Below are positions 1 to 5,727 of a DNA stretch of 6,128 bases, one piece after another (position 1 is the first letter of the stretch; each line of letters opens with the position of its first letter). Source of the stretch: Candidatus Bathyarchaeota archaeon (GTDB lineage: Archaea > Thermoproteota > Bathyarchaeia > Bathyarchaeales > Bathycorpusculaceae); contig DUHG01000133.1 of the NCBI GenBank assembly GCA_013330975.1, positions 9,143 through 15,270 on the forward strand, written 5' to 3'. The notes beneath the pieces were generated by a model. The model ran no database searches and was not told where the DNA came from. It worked only from the letters and a program-made list of their open reading frames with translations. A program made the position numbers and the translations under genes.

Positions 1-390
1 CTGTCTATTTCTGGGATTTTGCTGTTTGTCGTGTTACTGGCGCTGGGTTTGCTCTTCTTGTCTAGTATGATTGCATTGAGGCTTGAGAGTCATGAGGGAC
101 TTCAGGGGGTGATTACCCTGCTTTCTCTGCCGTTGTTTTTTGCGAGCAATGCTCTTTACCCAATAAATGCGCTTCCTACGGTGATAAGAATGGCGAGTTA
201 TGTCAATCCACTTTCGCATTTCATCAATGGCTTTCGTTATTTCAGTCTCGGATCAAACTTCTATGCCTTTGGCGTGCATTACACGTACAGTGGTTACGAG
301 GTATTGATTTCTTTGGCTTTCCTTGTAGGTTTTGATGTTGTGACTTATCTGCTTGCCCTTCGGACCATTAAGAAAGCGAAAATCGTATAG
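1..390 (+). CDS. ABC-2 type transporter permease, C-terminal part (5' end outside window)
   Basis: This is the last 129 residues of a polytopic membrane protein, open from the first base of the window to a TAG at 388-390. Three hydrophobic stretches are visible: about residues 1-24, 34-57 and 100-123. Between the second and third lies a segment of the type 'LPTVIRMASYVNPLSHFINGFRYF' (residues 59-82, shown only in part as a signature), with the P-x9-NPL-x6-R pattern typical of the last part of ABC-2 permeases (NodJ/DrrB-like exporters). Such permeases form the membrane channel of exporters for drugs, lipids or polysaccharides and need a separate ATPase, which probably lies upstream, outside the window. 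The protein ends in a basic tail (KKAKIV), expected on the cytoplasmic side. A TTG at 25 is an in-frame internal codon, not the start. The substrate cannot be told. Confidence 0.85.
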   Translation: MSISGILLFVVLLALGLLFLSSMIALRLESHEGLQGVITLLSLPLFFASNALYPINALPTVIRMASYVNPLSHFINGFRYFSLGSNFYAFGVHYTYSGYEVLISLAFLVGFDVVTYLLALRTIKKAKIV

Positions 391-404
391 CGGAACTGTA
401 CTAA

Positions 405-414
405 GGAAAAAAAG
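405..414 (-). terminator. Possible T-tract terminator of the GYD gene
   Basis: On the minus strand a run of seven T (407-413) lies about 35 bases past the stop of the GYD-domain gene. Archaeal transcription often ends at such T-tracts without a hairpin. No hairpin is seen here. The call rests on position and base composition only. Confidence 0.35.
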
Positions 415-447
415 TAGTGGAGCAGCGAAAAGATTGATGTTAACAGC

Positions 448-750
448 TCACGAGTGTGGAGCAGCTAATATTTCTGCGCCTTCAGCCTCTGTCCATGCCC
501 TCATAGTCGTCGTGCGGATGCTTCCCATACTGCCCAAGCACAGGAGTATAGCCATCAAATCGTCGTCCTTGGGAATCTCAACGATCATAACGAAATCGAA
601 TTTTCCAGCCGTGTAGAACAGCTGCATTTTTCCTCCAGCCTTTTCAATCATGGCACGAGTTTTCTTGATTCTCGCCGGAGAATCTTTAACTTTCTTGATG
701 CCTTGATCTGTCCAATTTCCAAACACAACAAAATTCGGCAAAACTGTCAC
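448..750 (-). CDS. GYD domain-containing protein
   Basis: A 100-residue soluble protein starting with GTG at 750-748 and ending with TGA at 450-448. It matches the GYD-domain family over its full length: the N-terminal strand with 'FVVFGNWTDQGIK' (residues 7-19), 'KDSPARI' (22-28), a central helix, 'FYTAGKFDFVMIVE' (45-58) in the place of the family's GxYD signature (here GKFDF), and 'LGSMGSIRTTTMRAWTEAE' (72-90). The family is small (about 90-100 residues), predicted to have a ferredoxin-like alpha/beta fold, and has no established biochemical role, so no function is assigned. The start is supported by a TATA-like box about 25-30 bases upstream, which would put the transcript start nearly at the GTG. 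It is convergent with the ABC permease and separated from it by 57 bases. Confidence 0.9.
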   Translation of the reverse strand: MTVLPNFVVFGNWTDQGIKKVKDSPARIKKTRAMIEKAGGKMQLFYTAGKFDFVMIVEIPKDDDLMAILLCLGSMGSIRTTTMRAWTEAEGAEILAAPHS

Positions 751-774
751 CTTGGAAAATAAGGTGAAAAAACT

Positions 775-784
775 GTAATATAAG
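775..784 (-). promoter_or_regulatory. TATA-like box for the GYD gene
   Basis: Read on the minus strand this is CTTATATTAC, close to the archaeal TATA consensus. Its centre is about 30 bases before the GTG start at 750. With the usual 22-27 base distance from box to start point, transcription would begin near 755, giving a leaderless or nearly leaderless mRNA. No Shine-Dalgarno sequence is seen before the GTG, which agrees with this. Confidence 0.55.
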
Positions 785-1128
785 TCTTAGACCTCTTGAA
801 CGTTTGCCACAAGCCCAATCTGGCAATATCCAGGTAAACTCTAGAGGTTTTGCGTGTAGTCTGAGCTCTTGGAGATTTACTGGACGATGTCAACAATTCC
901 AACTGGTAGGTGTTATTGGTATGGAGTGCAGCGTTACAAAGTCTCCTAACAGAACTCTGACTGGTAGTTGTTGTTCGTTGGTTTTGCCGAACAACAACTT
1001 CTCTAGTAGGATGAGCTACCGTTCTCCTTCCATGTTTGAATCCCAAGAGTGGCAATAAATGGTTTTCAGAAGGGATTCACGTATTGGAAGTGTGTTACAA
1101 GAACCACCCGAGCAAGAAACTAGCTGGT
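785..1128. other. Long non-coding stretch upstream of the beta-propeller gene
   Basis: No credible gene is seen in this stretch. Open frames exist on both strands (804-1058 plus, 747-1055 minus), but their translations have no hydrophobic pattern or domain signature and look like random translations. The sequence holds one strong inverted repeat (966-999) and two similar short words, ACTGGTAGGTGTT near 902 and ACTGGTAGTTGTT near 960. No tRNA, SRP RNA, RNase P RNA or C/D box pair could be recognised. It may be a regulatory leader, an unrecognised non-coding RNA or a decayed gene. Confidence 0.5.
966..999. repeat. Perfect 12-bp inverted repeat, 10-base loop
   Basis: AGTTGTTGTTCG (966-977) is followed by the ten-base loop TTGGTTTTGC (978-987) and then CGAACAACAACT (988-999), the exact reverse complement of the first arm. 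The stem is 12 bp without mismatch. It is not followed by a T-run on either strand, so a terminator role is unlikely. It could be an RNA hairpin or a protein-binding dyad. Confidence 0.75.
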
Positions 1129-1156
1129 GTGTTCCATCGCTGGAACAGAGTGTTCC
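1129..1156. promoter_or_regulatory. Candidate operator: GTGTTCC half-sites upstream of the propeller gene
   Basis: GTGTTCC occurs at 1129-1135 and again at 1150-1156, 21 bases apart, which is two turns of the helix. Between them lies GGAACA (1142-1147), inverted relative to both, so that TGTTCC-N6-GGAACA forms a dyad. The group ends 32 bases before the start codon of the beta-propeller gene, where an archaeal regulator would meet the promoter. No clear TATA box stands out between it and the start (the best is the weak ACTAAAAG near 1167), so the role is inferred. Confidence 0.4.
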
Positions 1157-1188
1157 TCGCGTAGAACTAAAAGCACAAATGAGCATAT

Positions 1189-2715
1189 ATGACACAGGCG
1201 ATTGAGCTGAAAGAAAAAAGAGCCTACTGCACGTTCTTGGTGTTTCTGTCATCTTTGCTTTTTATGTCTTTAGTTGTGCCAGAAGCCAACGCCTATTCCA
1301 ATTCCGTCACTGATGACTGGCCCATGTTCCACCATGACCCAATGCACACTGGATACTCAACCTCAAATTCGCCAGGCACAAACAAGACTCTTTGGACCTA
1401 CAAAACCAACAGTGCCATTGGCTCTCCCGCAATCGTAGACGGCAGGGTTTACGTAGGCTCAAACAATGGAAACATCTACTGTTTGAATGCTTTCGACGGC
1501 ACTTTTTTGTGGAATTATCAGACTGGGGGCGAAGTGGAAGGTTGCCCTGCCGTAGTCAAGAACCGGGTCTACATTGGTTCGGAGGATCAAAACATCTACT
1601 GCCTCGAGGCTTACACGGGCGCCAAAATGTGGAACTTTACAACAGGTGGCGCAATACGGTCATCTCCGACAGTGTCAGAAGGAAGAGTTTTCGTGGGTTC
1701 ATATGACGGCAATGTCTATGCTTTCAACGCTTCAAACGGCTCTCTTATATGGAAGTATCAAAGTGGCGGCGCAGTCCATTCTTCCCCAGCAGTCTCAGGC
1801 AACAATCTCTATGTAGGGTCAAATGACCGCAATTTCTATTGTCTAAACATCTCTGACGGCACAGCAATCTGGAGATTCAACATCGGCAATTGGGTCGGCT
1901 CTTCTCCAGCATTTGCAGAGGGCAGAGTCTATTTTGGCACCGATGGTAGCTATATGTATGCTTTGAATGCCTCCAATGGGGAAGTTTCATGGCAATACGC
2001 AACAACTTACGGTGTTAGCTCATCTCCAGCAGTTGCCCAGGGCAGAGTATACGTGGGTTCACGTGACCTAAACATCCACTGCCTAAACGCAACCAATGGG
2101 GCTCAGCTCTGGAAGTTCAAAACTACCGCCTGGATAACCTGCTCACCGGCAGTTGCCAATGGCAAAGTATATGCAGGTGAGGGCATGCATGTTCACGCAT
2201 TCACCAGCGATTTCTTCTGCTTGGACGCTTCATCTGGCTCCGCAATATGGAAATTTACTGCCAACTATACTGGAATCTGGACTTCTTCATCGCCAGCAGT
2301 TGCTTACGGCAACGTTTACTTGGGGACAGACGACGGATACATCTATGCTTTTGGCTCCCCACAACCCGTTCCGCCTGAAGTTGTGGTGGTTTCGCCAGTA
2401 AACCAGACGTATAACATATCCAGTGTTTCATTGGTTTTCACTGTGAATGAGCCTGTTGCCTGGATGGGCTATGCTCTCGACGATGCAGAAATGGTGACCA
2501 TTACGGGCAATATCACCCTCACCAACTTGCCCAATGGATTGCACGGCGTTACTGTTTTCGCTAACGATACTTTCGGCAGTATAGGAACATCCGAAACAAT
2601 TAGCTTCAGCATCGATGTACCTGAGACTTTTCCTCATTTGATCGTTGTCGTCGCCTCCATCGCTATCGCCTTGACTGCTGGCCTAATTCTCTACTCTAAG
2701 AAGCGCAGGCATTGA
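1189..2715 (+). CDS. Secreted, membrane-anchored PQQ-like eight-bladed beta-propeller protein
   Basis: A 508-residue exported protein. Residues 1-36 form a signal peptide (basic n-region, hydrophobic core 15-30, likely cleavage after ANA). 'DDWPMFHHDPMHTGYS' (42-57) is the usual entry motif of PQQ/BamB-like propellers. Eight repeats follow (about 66-390), each with a W-x-(Y/F) start, an 'SSPAV..GRVYVGS' core and a 'YCLNASNG' end. The period is exactly 40 residues for repeats 1-7, and one insertion lies in repeat 7. An Ig-like domain (about 396-478), a membrane helix (483-502) and the tail SKKRRH anchor it, with the propeller outside the cell. Many N-x-S/T sites suggest glycosylation. No enzyme residues are recognisable; ligand binding or protein scaffolding on the cell surface is the likely role. 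The ATG at 1189 is the only good start, as an in-frame TGA lies at 1180-1182 and the signal peptide follows directly. Confidence 0.9.
   Translation: MTQAIELKEKRAYCTFLVFLSSLLFMSLVVPEANAYSNSVTDDWPMFHHDPMHTGYSTSNSPGTNKTLWTYKTNSAIGSPAIVDGRVYVGSNNGNIYCLNAFDGTFLWNYQTGGEVEGCPAVVKNRVYIGSEDQNIYCLEAYTGAKMWNFTTGGAIRSSPTVSEGRVFVGSYDGNVYAFNASNGSLIWKYQSGGAVHSSPAVSGNNLYVGSNDRNFYCLNISDGTAIWRFNIGNWVGSSPAFAEGRVYFGTDGSYMYALNASNGEVSWQYATTYGVSSSPAVAQGRVYVGSRDLNIHCLNATNGAQLWKFKTTAWITCSPAVANGKVYAGEGMHVHAFTSDFFCLDASSGSAIWKFTANYTGIWTSSSPAVAYGNVYLGTDDGYIYAFGSPQPVPPEVVVVSPVNQTYNISSVSLVFTVNEPVAWMGYALDDAEMVTITGNITLTNLPNGLHGVTVFANDTFGSIGTSETISFSIDVPETFPHLIVVVASIAIALTAGLILYSKKRRH
1384..2358 (+). repeat. Eight tandem coding repeats of about 120 bases (propeller blades)
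   Basis: The conserved proline of the (S/C)P core falls at residues 80, 120, 160, 200, 240, 280 and 320, a strict 40-residue (120-base) spacing. The eighth is at 369, nine residues late, because repeat 7 carries an extra segment around residues 331-342 (MHVHAFTSDF). The repeats have diverged at DNA level, so this is protein-level repetition, not a recent duplication. Confidence 0.85.
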
Positions 2716-2790
2716 GCCAATGGACATTACGCAATAGCATTGCTGCTGTGTTGCTCCTGAATTTGACCAAAAATCTGACATTTCAGAAAA

Positions 2791-2827
2791 GTTTGAGTCA
2801 ACAAACCTTTACAAGAACCCTTTAATC
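2791..2827 (+). promoter_or_regulatory. Candidate promoter region of the secreted-protein gene
   Basis: Two TATA-like words precede the gene at 2860: CTTTACAAG (2807-2815) and CTTTAATCG (2820-2828). The first would start transcription near 2837, the second near 2848. Directly upstream is a small dyad, GTTTG (2791-2795), six-base spacer, CAAAC (2802-2806), which could be a regulator site. None is a perfect consensus match. Confidence 0.35.
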
Positions 2828-2848
2828 GTCCCCAATGCCCAATATTCA

Positions 2849-2855
2849 AGGGGAA
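2849..2855 (+). promoter_or_regulatory. Shine-Dalgarno-like site for the gene at 2860
   Basis: AGGGGAA ends four bases before the ATG at 2860 and can pair partly with the 3' end of archaeal 16S rRNA. It supports this ATG as the start. Confidence 0.5.
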
Positions 2856-2859
2856 TAGC

Positions 2860-3699
2860 ATGAGTAGAAGAGCGTTCTTGCTGCTCGCCGTTTTACTAAT
2901 AGTCATAGCCCCACTCACAGTCAAAACTAAGCCAGCATCAGGTTCAATAGTCAAGCCTTCCGTCCCAGAATTTACAGCAAAATTCGTAGACCGTTCCTAT
3001 GATGTTCCCGAAACCTCGTCCATAGACCCATACACCGGAAAGAGCATCAACAATCCAGGTTATCATGTCAGGAACTACACCATAGAAGTTACAATAGAAA
3101 ATCAACCCTTTGTTCCCACTGACGCTGGTGGCTGGAACACTACTCTATACTATAATGTTCGCTTCAAAGGGCACTATTCACCAGAATGGATGACCGCCTA
3201 CAGTCCCTATAACGAATACCCAAAACAATCTGACTCTACACATACAGTTTTGACGTACACTCATTCAAGCGACTACGAATACGTCATAGGCGGCGTCATG
3301 ACCCAGATTCATCTTGGGGCGCAAGTTGATTTCCAAGTGCAAGCACTGGTAGGAGCAGTTCATCGAAGCTATAACCCCAATGCAACAGACCAATTGTCAA
3401 TGTATCCATGGGTTTTCGAGGGTGAGACAAGCAGCTGGAGCAGCACCCAAACAGTATTGATCCCCGCGGAGAACGTTGCTCCATCTCCTAATGGTGGACC
3501 AACCTCTGACGAGGAGACTCGGATTGAGCCGTTCTCGTTTATCTTGGGAGTGGCAGTCACAATTGTAGCAGTTAGCGTGGGTGTTGGATTGTTCTTCTAT
3601 CGCAAAAAAACGAAAAGAGATTTAAAAAGGTCGAGAAAAATAGCGTCACCAGTTGCTTTGTCGCCTGCAATCGATCTTCCAGCCGAAGTTGGTTTATGA
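2860..3699 (+). CDS. Secreted membrane-anchored protein of unknown function
   Basis: A 279-residue protein with an N-terminal signal peptide (residues 1-29: SRR, then a hydrophobic core, ending near ASGS), an extracytoplasmic domain (30-222) and a C-terminal membrane helix (225-247) followed by the strongly basic tail YRKKTKRDLKRSRK. The outside domain begins with 'VPEFTAKFVDRSYDVP' (35-50) and 'SIDPYTGKSINNPGYHV' (54-70), then 'RNYTIEVTIENQPF' (71-84). To my recollection this arrangement belongs to a paralogous set of surface proteins in Bathyarchaeia and related archaea; that is memory, not a search. The domain looks all-beta, is rich in Tyr, Ser and Thr, and holds N-x-S/T sites. No catalytic motif is seen. 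The Pro/Gly/Ser-rich stretch at 202-220 is probably a stalk. It lies 144 bases after the propeller gene on the same strand but seems to have its own promoter. Confidence 0.8.
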   Translation: MSRRAFLLLAVLLIVIAPLTVKTKPASGSIVKPSVPEFTAKFVDRSYDVPETSSIDPYTGKSINNPGYHVRNYTIEVTIENQPFVPTDAGGWNTTLYYNVRFKGHYSPEWMTAYSPYNEYPKQSDSTHTVLTYTHSSDYEYVIGGVMTQIHLGAQVDFQVQALVGAVHRSYNPNATDQLSMYPWVFEGETSSWSSTQTVLIPAENVAPSPNGGPTSDEETRIEPFSFILGVAVTIVAVSVGVGLFFYRKKTKRDLKRSRKIASPVALSPAIDLPAEVGL

Positions 3700-3711
3700 C
3701 TGGCCAACTCT

Positions 3712-4962
3712 TCACAAGAATGAGGGGATGAATGGAATTATTATCGTCAGCAATATTACAAGTGCCACAGTAATAGTAACTGCCGCGGTTATTCTGAAAA
3801 TCAATTTCTCACGGTTCTCCCCCGGAAGAGCACTTTTCAGCGCGATATTGAAAATTCTGCCGCCATCAAGTGGGTAAATAGGCAGAGCATTAAAGATCGC
3901 CAAGTTCACGTTGAGGAACCATAACCAGAAAAGAGTATTGGCAAAAACAACCCATTGTGACCCCAACGGGCTTGTGTAGAAACTAGCATAAGAATTTGAA
4001 AACGGTACCAACCCTGGCGCCAAAGCTGGGACAACTAAATACATAGGCAGTTTAGCAGGAGTAACAGTCACATAGTTGTTTAGCCGCTCCTCAGTCAGCA
4101 AGTTGACCACGCCCACCCCCATGATAGTTCGGTTGTCAACCTCAGTTAAGCCAACAACAGCTGAATAATTTTCTTGCCACAAATCTCCTCTAGCAACCAC
4201 AACCTGAACCGTGTCACCCGCTGTCTTATTCCCCACTGTTGCATTCAAATCCTCGATTCGGTTAATCGCTACCCCATCCACTGTAACAAAAACATCTTCC
4301 GGCAAAAGACCCGCGACTTCAGCAGGCAATCCCTCTGTTACCGAGGAGATGTATACGCCGTTGATGACTGGAGTTAAGCCGCTGCAAATTACCAAAACTC
4401 CGATTAGGCATACGGCTGCCACGACAACGTTGGTGCCAACACCAGCTGCTAAAACTCGAGAAGAAACCCTTGCCTTGGCCTTCTTAATCTGCTCTTCATC
4501 CACGTCCACGAAAGCCCCAATTGGAATAATAAGAAAGAAGAGCAAGCCACTAGACTTCACCTCCAAACCGAGGCTTCGAGCGGCAATCCCATGTGCGCCT
4601 TCGTGAACTACAATAGCAACGACCAGAGCGAACCACCCATATAAGAAAGGCAAATACGGGTTTAGACCAGGAAAAGGAAGAATGGCGCCCAAACCGGCTT
4701 CGCGGGCTATTTCACCAATTGCGGGATTCCACAACAATGCGATGAGATTGCCAAAAAACAGAAAAAGCCCCACGCCGGCCACAATGGGCACAATAGTCAG
4801 AGACAACCACGAAGCATAGCGGGAGAGACGAAATGCCCCAAGTCTGTCAAAAACCCCATTGAAACGCTTTGTCCGGACAGTCAGAAAAAGAAAACTAAAC
4901 TCGACCCTACGCTGCTCTTTTTCCTTTGCTTCAGATTCTCCGCTGGACAAGGAATTCACCAT
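3712..4962 (-). CDS. Site-2 type intramembrane metalloprotease (M50 family) with PDZ domain
   Basis: A 416-residue polytopic membrane protein starting at the ATG at 4962-4960. Numbered from there: a basic, hydrophilic N-terminus (1-50), TM1 (about 52-77), a helix holding the zinc-protease motif HEGAH (120-124), two more membrane segments (139-154 and 174-193), a PDZ domain (about 199-271, 'ITSV..GLPAEVAGLLPEDVFVTVDG'-like core), and a late helix running into NALPIYPLDGGR (358-369), whose Asp366 is the third zinc ligand. A last helix (387-413) ends the protein. Both active-site elements are intact, so it should be active. The family cuts membrane segments of regulators or leftover signal peptides inside the bilayer; the substrate here is unknown. 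An in-frame ATG at 5049 would add 29 residues, but a TATA-like box lies inside that extension, so the shorter form is preferred. It is convergent with the secreted-protein gene, 12 bases between stops. Confidence 0.9.
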   Translation of the reverse strand: MVNSLSSGESEAKEKEQRRVEFSFLFLTVRTKRFNGVFDRLGAFRLSRYASWLSLTIVPIVAGVGLFLFFGNLIALLWNPAIGEIAREAGLGAILPFPGLNPYLPFLYGWFALVVAIVVHEGAHGIAARSLGLEVKSSGLLFFLIIPIGAFVDVDEEQIKKAKARVSSRVLAAGVGTNVVVAAVCLIGVLVICSGLTPVINGVYISSVTEGLPAEVAGLLPEDVFVTVDGVAINRIEDLNATVGNKTAGDTVQVVVARGDLWQENYSAVVGLTEVDNRTIMGVGVVNLLTEERLNNYVTVTPAKLPMYLVVPALAPGLVPFSNSYASFYTSPLGSQWVVFANTLFWLWFLNVNLAIFNALPIYPLDGGRIFNIALKSALPGENREKLIFRITAAVTITVALVILLTIIIPFIPSFL

Positions 4963-4992
4963 GTGTTTACAGCCATAAACATACTTCAGGGT

Positions 4993-5001
4993 CATATACA
5001 T
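4993..5001 (-). promoter_or_regulatory. TATA-like box for the site-2 protease gene
   Basis: On the minus strand this reads TGTATATGA, preceded by AAA (partial BRE-like). A start point about 25 bases downstream would fall near 4971, nine bases before the ATG at 4962. This decides for that start and against the in-frame ATG at 5049, which lies upstream of the box. Confidence 0.5.
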
Positions 5002-5056
5002 TTGGCATAAATGGCGCGTTCTTAGCATGGTGGCAAAGAACTCTTTCAATCAAATG

Positions 5057-5074
5057 AAGAAAAGCCGCAAAAAA
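5057..5074 (-). terminator. T-rich terminator after the mini-gene
   Basis: The minus strand reads TTTTTTGCGGCTTTTCTT, a six-T run and a four-T run. It comes 46 bases after the stop of the 21-residue frame and before the protease promoter, where an archaeal U-tract terminator would be expected if the two are transcribed separately. Confidence 0.4.
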
Positions 5075-5119
5075 CTCAGCTCGCGCTACAACCCACAGCA
5101 AACGTCTAATGCCTATTCG

Positions 5120-5185
5120 CTATTTTCCCGTCTTTTCTTCGTGTTTCTTCTTCTTTTGCTTATTCTTCTTAGCCAATGATGGCAC
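5120..5185 (-). CDS. Probable lysine-rich mini-protein, 21 residues
   Basis: A frame from GTG at 5185-5183 to TAG at 5122-5120 encodes 21 residues, beginning VPSLAKKNKQ (first residue Met when initiated), with 9 Lys, then HEEKTGK at the end. It resembles no family I can name. The case for a real gene rests on its signals: a GGAGGT site (5193-5198) seven bases before the GTG, a TATA-like TTTTATAG at 5240-5247 that would start transcription near 5218, and a T-rich end at 5057-5074. A small basic protein of this kind could bind nucleic acid or the ribosome, but that is only inferred from charge. The other reading is that the GGAGGT serves a TTG at 5187-5185 in another frame (24 residues, Arg-rich), or that the transcript is a small non-coding RNA of about 150 bases. 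Confidence 0.45.
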   Translation of the reverse strand: MPSLAKKNKQKKKKHEEKTGK

Positions 5186-5192
5186 AAGCCCA

Positions 5193-5198
5193 ACCTCC
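5193..5198 (-). promoter_or_regulatory. Strong Shine-Dalgarno site of the mini-gene
   Basis: The minus strand reads GGAGGT, a full match to the anti-Shine-Dalgarno core, seven bases before the GTG at 5185. It is the strongest such site in the window and the main reason to believe that the short frame is translated. Confidence 0.55.
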
Positions 5199-5239
5199 GT
5201 GAAATTAGGTCTGAAAACAACTCTAGTATGCTAGATGCC

Positions 5240-5247
5240 TATAAAAC
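5240..5247 (-). promoter_or_regulatory. TATA-like box of the mini-gene
   Basis: The minus strand reads TTTTATAG. A start point about 25 bases downstream would lie near 5218, giving a leader of about 33 bases that holds the GGAGGT site. Confidence 0.45.
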
Positions 5248-5412
5248 TTGACAAAAGATACTGGAAAACCAGTCCAGTTCAGCCCTACGGCATAGTTTGT
5301 GCTTTTTTCTCAAGTGAATAAACCTTCAGTGAACAGGGCAACCAAGTTTATGCGTAATGCTTAAGCTGCGGGAGACGTTAACATAGCCATCTGAGAGGAA
5401 AAAGCGGAGAGA
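5248..5412. other. Divergent intergenic region between mini-gene and TRAM gene
   Basis: No gene is seen here. It should hold the promoters of both flanking units. For the plus strand, CCAAGTTTATGC (5343-5354) is a TATA-like box with a BRE-like CCAAG before it; it would start transcription near 5375. A small hairpin, ACTGG-AAAA-CCAGT, sits at 5260-5273, and GCTTAAGC at 5359-5366 is a perfect palindrome. The last two are short enough to be chance. Confidence 0.4.
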
Positions 5413-5665
5413 ATGCTAGATCAGTCCCAAAAAACGAAGCCCTAGAAATGCTAAAAACAAACGCGGTAGAGGTAACTGTCCAGTCACAGTAGGCGACGAA
5501 TACGAAGTCGACGTCAGCCAGATGAGCCCAAACGGGGAGGGCATAGCCCGCTTTAGAGGATTCACCATCTTTGTACGCAATGTTAAACTCGGAGATCATG
5601 TGAAAGTCAGAATCATAAACTTGGACTCAGTCAGCGCAGACGCTGAAGTTGTCAGCGGCAACTAG
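5413..5665 (+). CDS. TRAM-domain small protein, start and body in different frames
   Basis: The body is open from 5420 to the TAG at 5663-5665 and encodes a complete TRAM domain: 'VTVGDEYEVDVSQMSPNGEG' followed by 'IARFRGFTIFVRNVKLGDHV' and 'KVRIINLDSVSADAEVV'. TRAM domains are small beta-barrels that bind RNA; stand-alone ones are common in archaea, and some act as RNA chaperones. Upstream in the same frame is a basic stretch (KKRSPRNAKNKRGRGN) as expected for the family, but it has no start codon, and a TAG at 5417-5419 closes the frame. The ATG at 5413, preceded by GGAGA (5406-5410), is in the neighbouring frame and gives only MLDQSQKTKP before a stop. Removing one A from the six-A run at 5429-5434 joins them into an 83-residue protein beginning MLDQSQKRSPRN. 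A sequencing or assembly error is the simplest cause; recoding or a real mutation is possible. Confidence 0.8.
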
Positions 5666-5689
5666 TGCCCGCGGCGGAAAAAGGACAAC

Positions 5690-5697
5690 ATTTTAAT
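5690..5697 (+). promoter_or_regulatory. TATA-like box for the small basic protein gene
   Basis: ATTTTAAT lies about 25 bases before a start point near 5719, which would be nine bases before the ATG at 5728. It sits inside the short palindrome AACATTTTAATGTT, which is imperfect only at its centre. It favours the ATG at 5728 over the GTG at 5665. Confidence 0.35.
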
Positions 5698-5727
5698 GTT
5701 CAAGCCCTCTATTCCCTGAAAAGGCTG

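Noticed and set aside
1000..1050. Minus-strand text GGTAGCTCATCCTACTAGAG, similar to the D-arm of a tRNA
   Set aside because: It lacks the GG of the D-loop, and no matching anticodon arm, T-arm or acceptor stem follows.
747..1055. A 102-residue minus-strand frame whose TGA overlaps the GTG start of the GYD gene, as in a coupled operon
   Set aside because: Its translation is rich in Ser, Thr and Arg with no hydrophobic pattern or known motif, and the TATA-like box of the GYD gene lies inside it.
804..1058. An 84-residue plus-strand frame in the non-coding stretch
   Set aside because: No ribosome-binding site, no domain-like pattern and a composition like random translation. It lies over the inverted repeat.
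1392..1816. Overlapping plus-strand frames of 80-104 residues inside the propeller gene
   Set aside because: They are alternative-frame readings caused by the 120-base coding repeats.
4211..4606. A 131-residue plus-strand frame opposite the protease
   Set aside because: It lies entirely antisense to the PDZ and active-site coding region and has no features of its own.
5120..5170. Pyrimidine-rich plus strand (TCTTTTCTTCGTGTTTCTTC) as a terminator
   Set aside because: No plus-strand gene lies upstream to be terminated; the tract is the complement of the lysine codons of the mini-gene.
5174..5214. ATGATGG and CTGA on the plus strand, resembling C and D boxes of a small guide RNA
   Set aside because: The C box is imperfect, the inner D' and C' boxes are missing, and the place is antisense to the better supported mini-gene.
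5378..5599. A 73-residue minus-strand frame opposite the TRAM gene
   Set aside because: The plus strand encodes a clear TRAM domain over the same bases; the antisense translation has no recognisable pattern.
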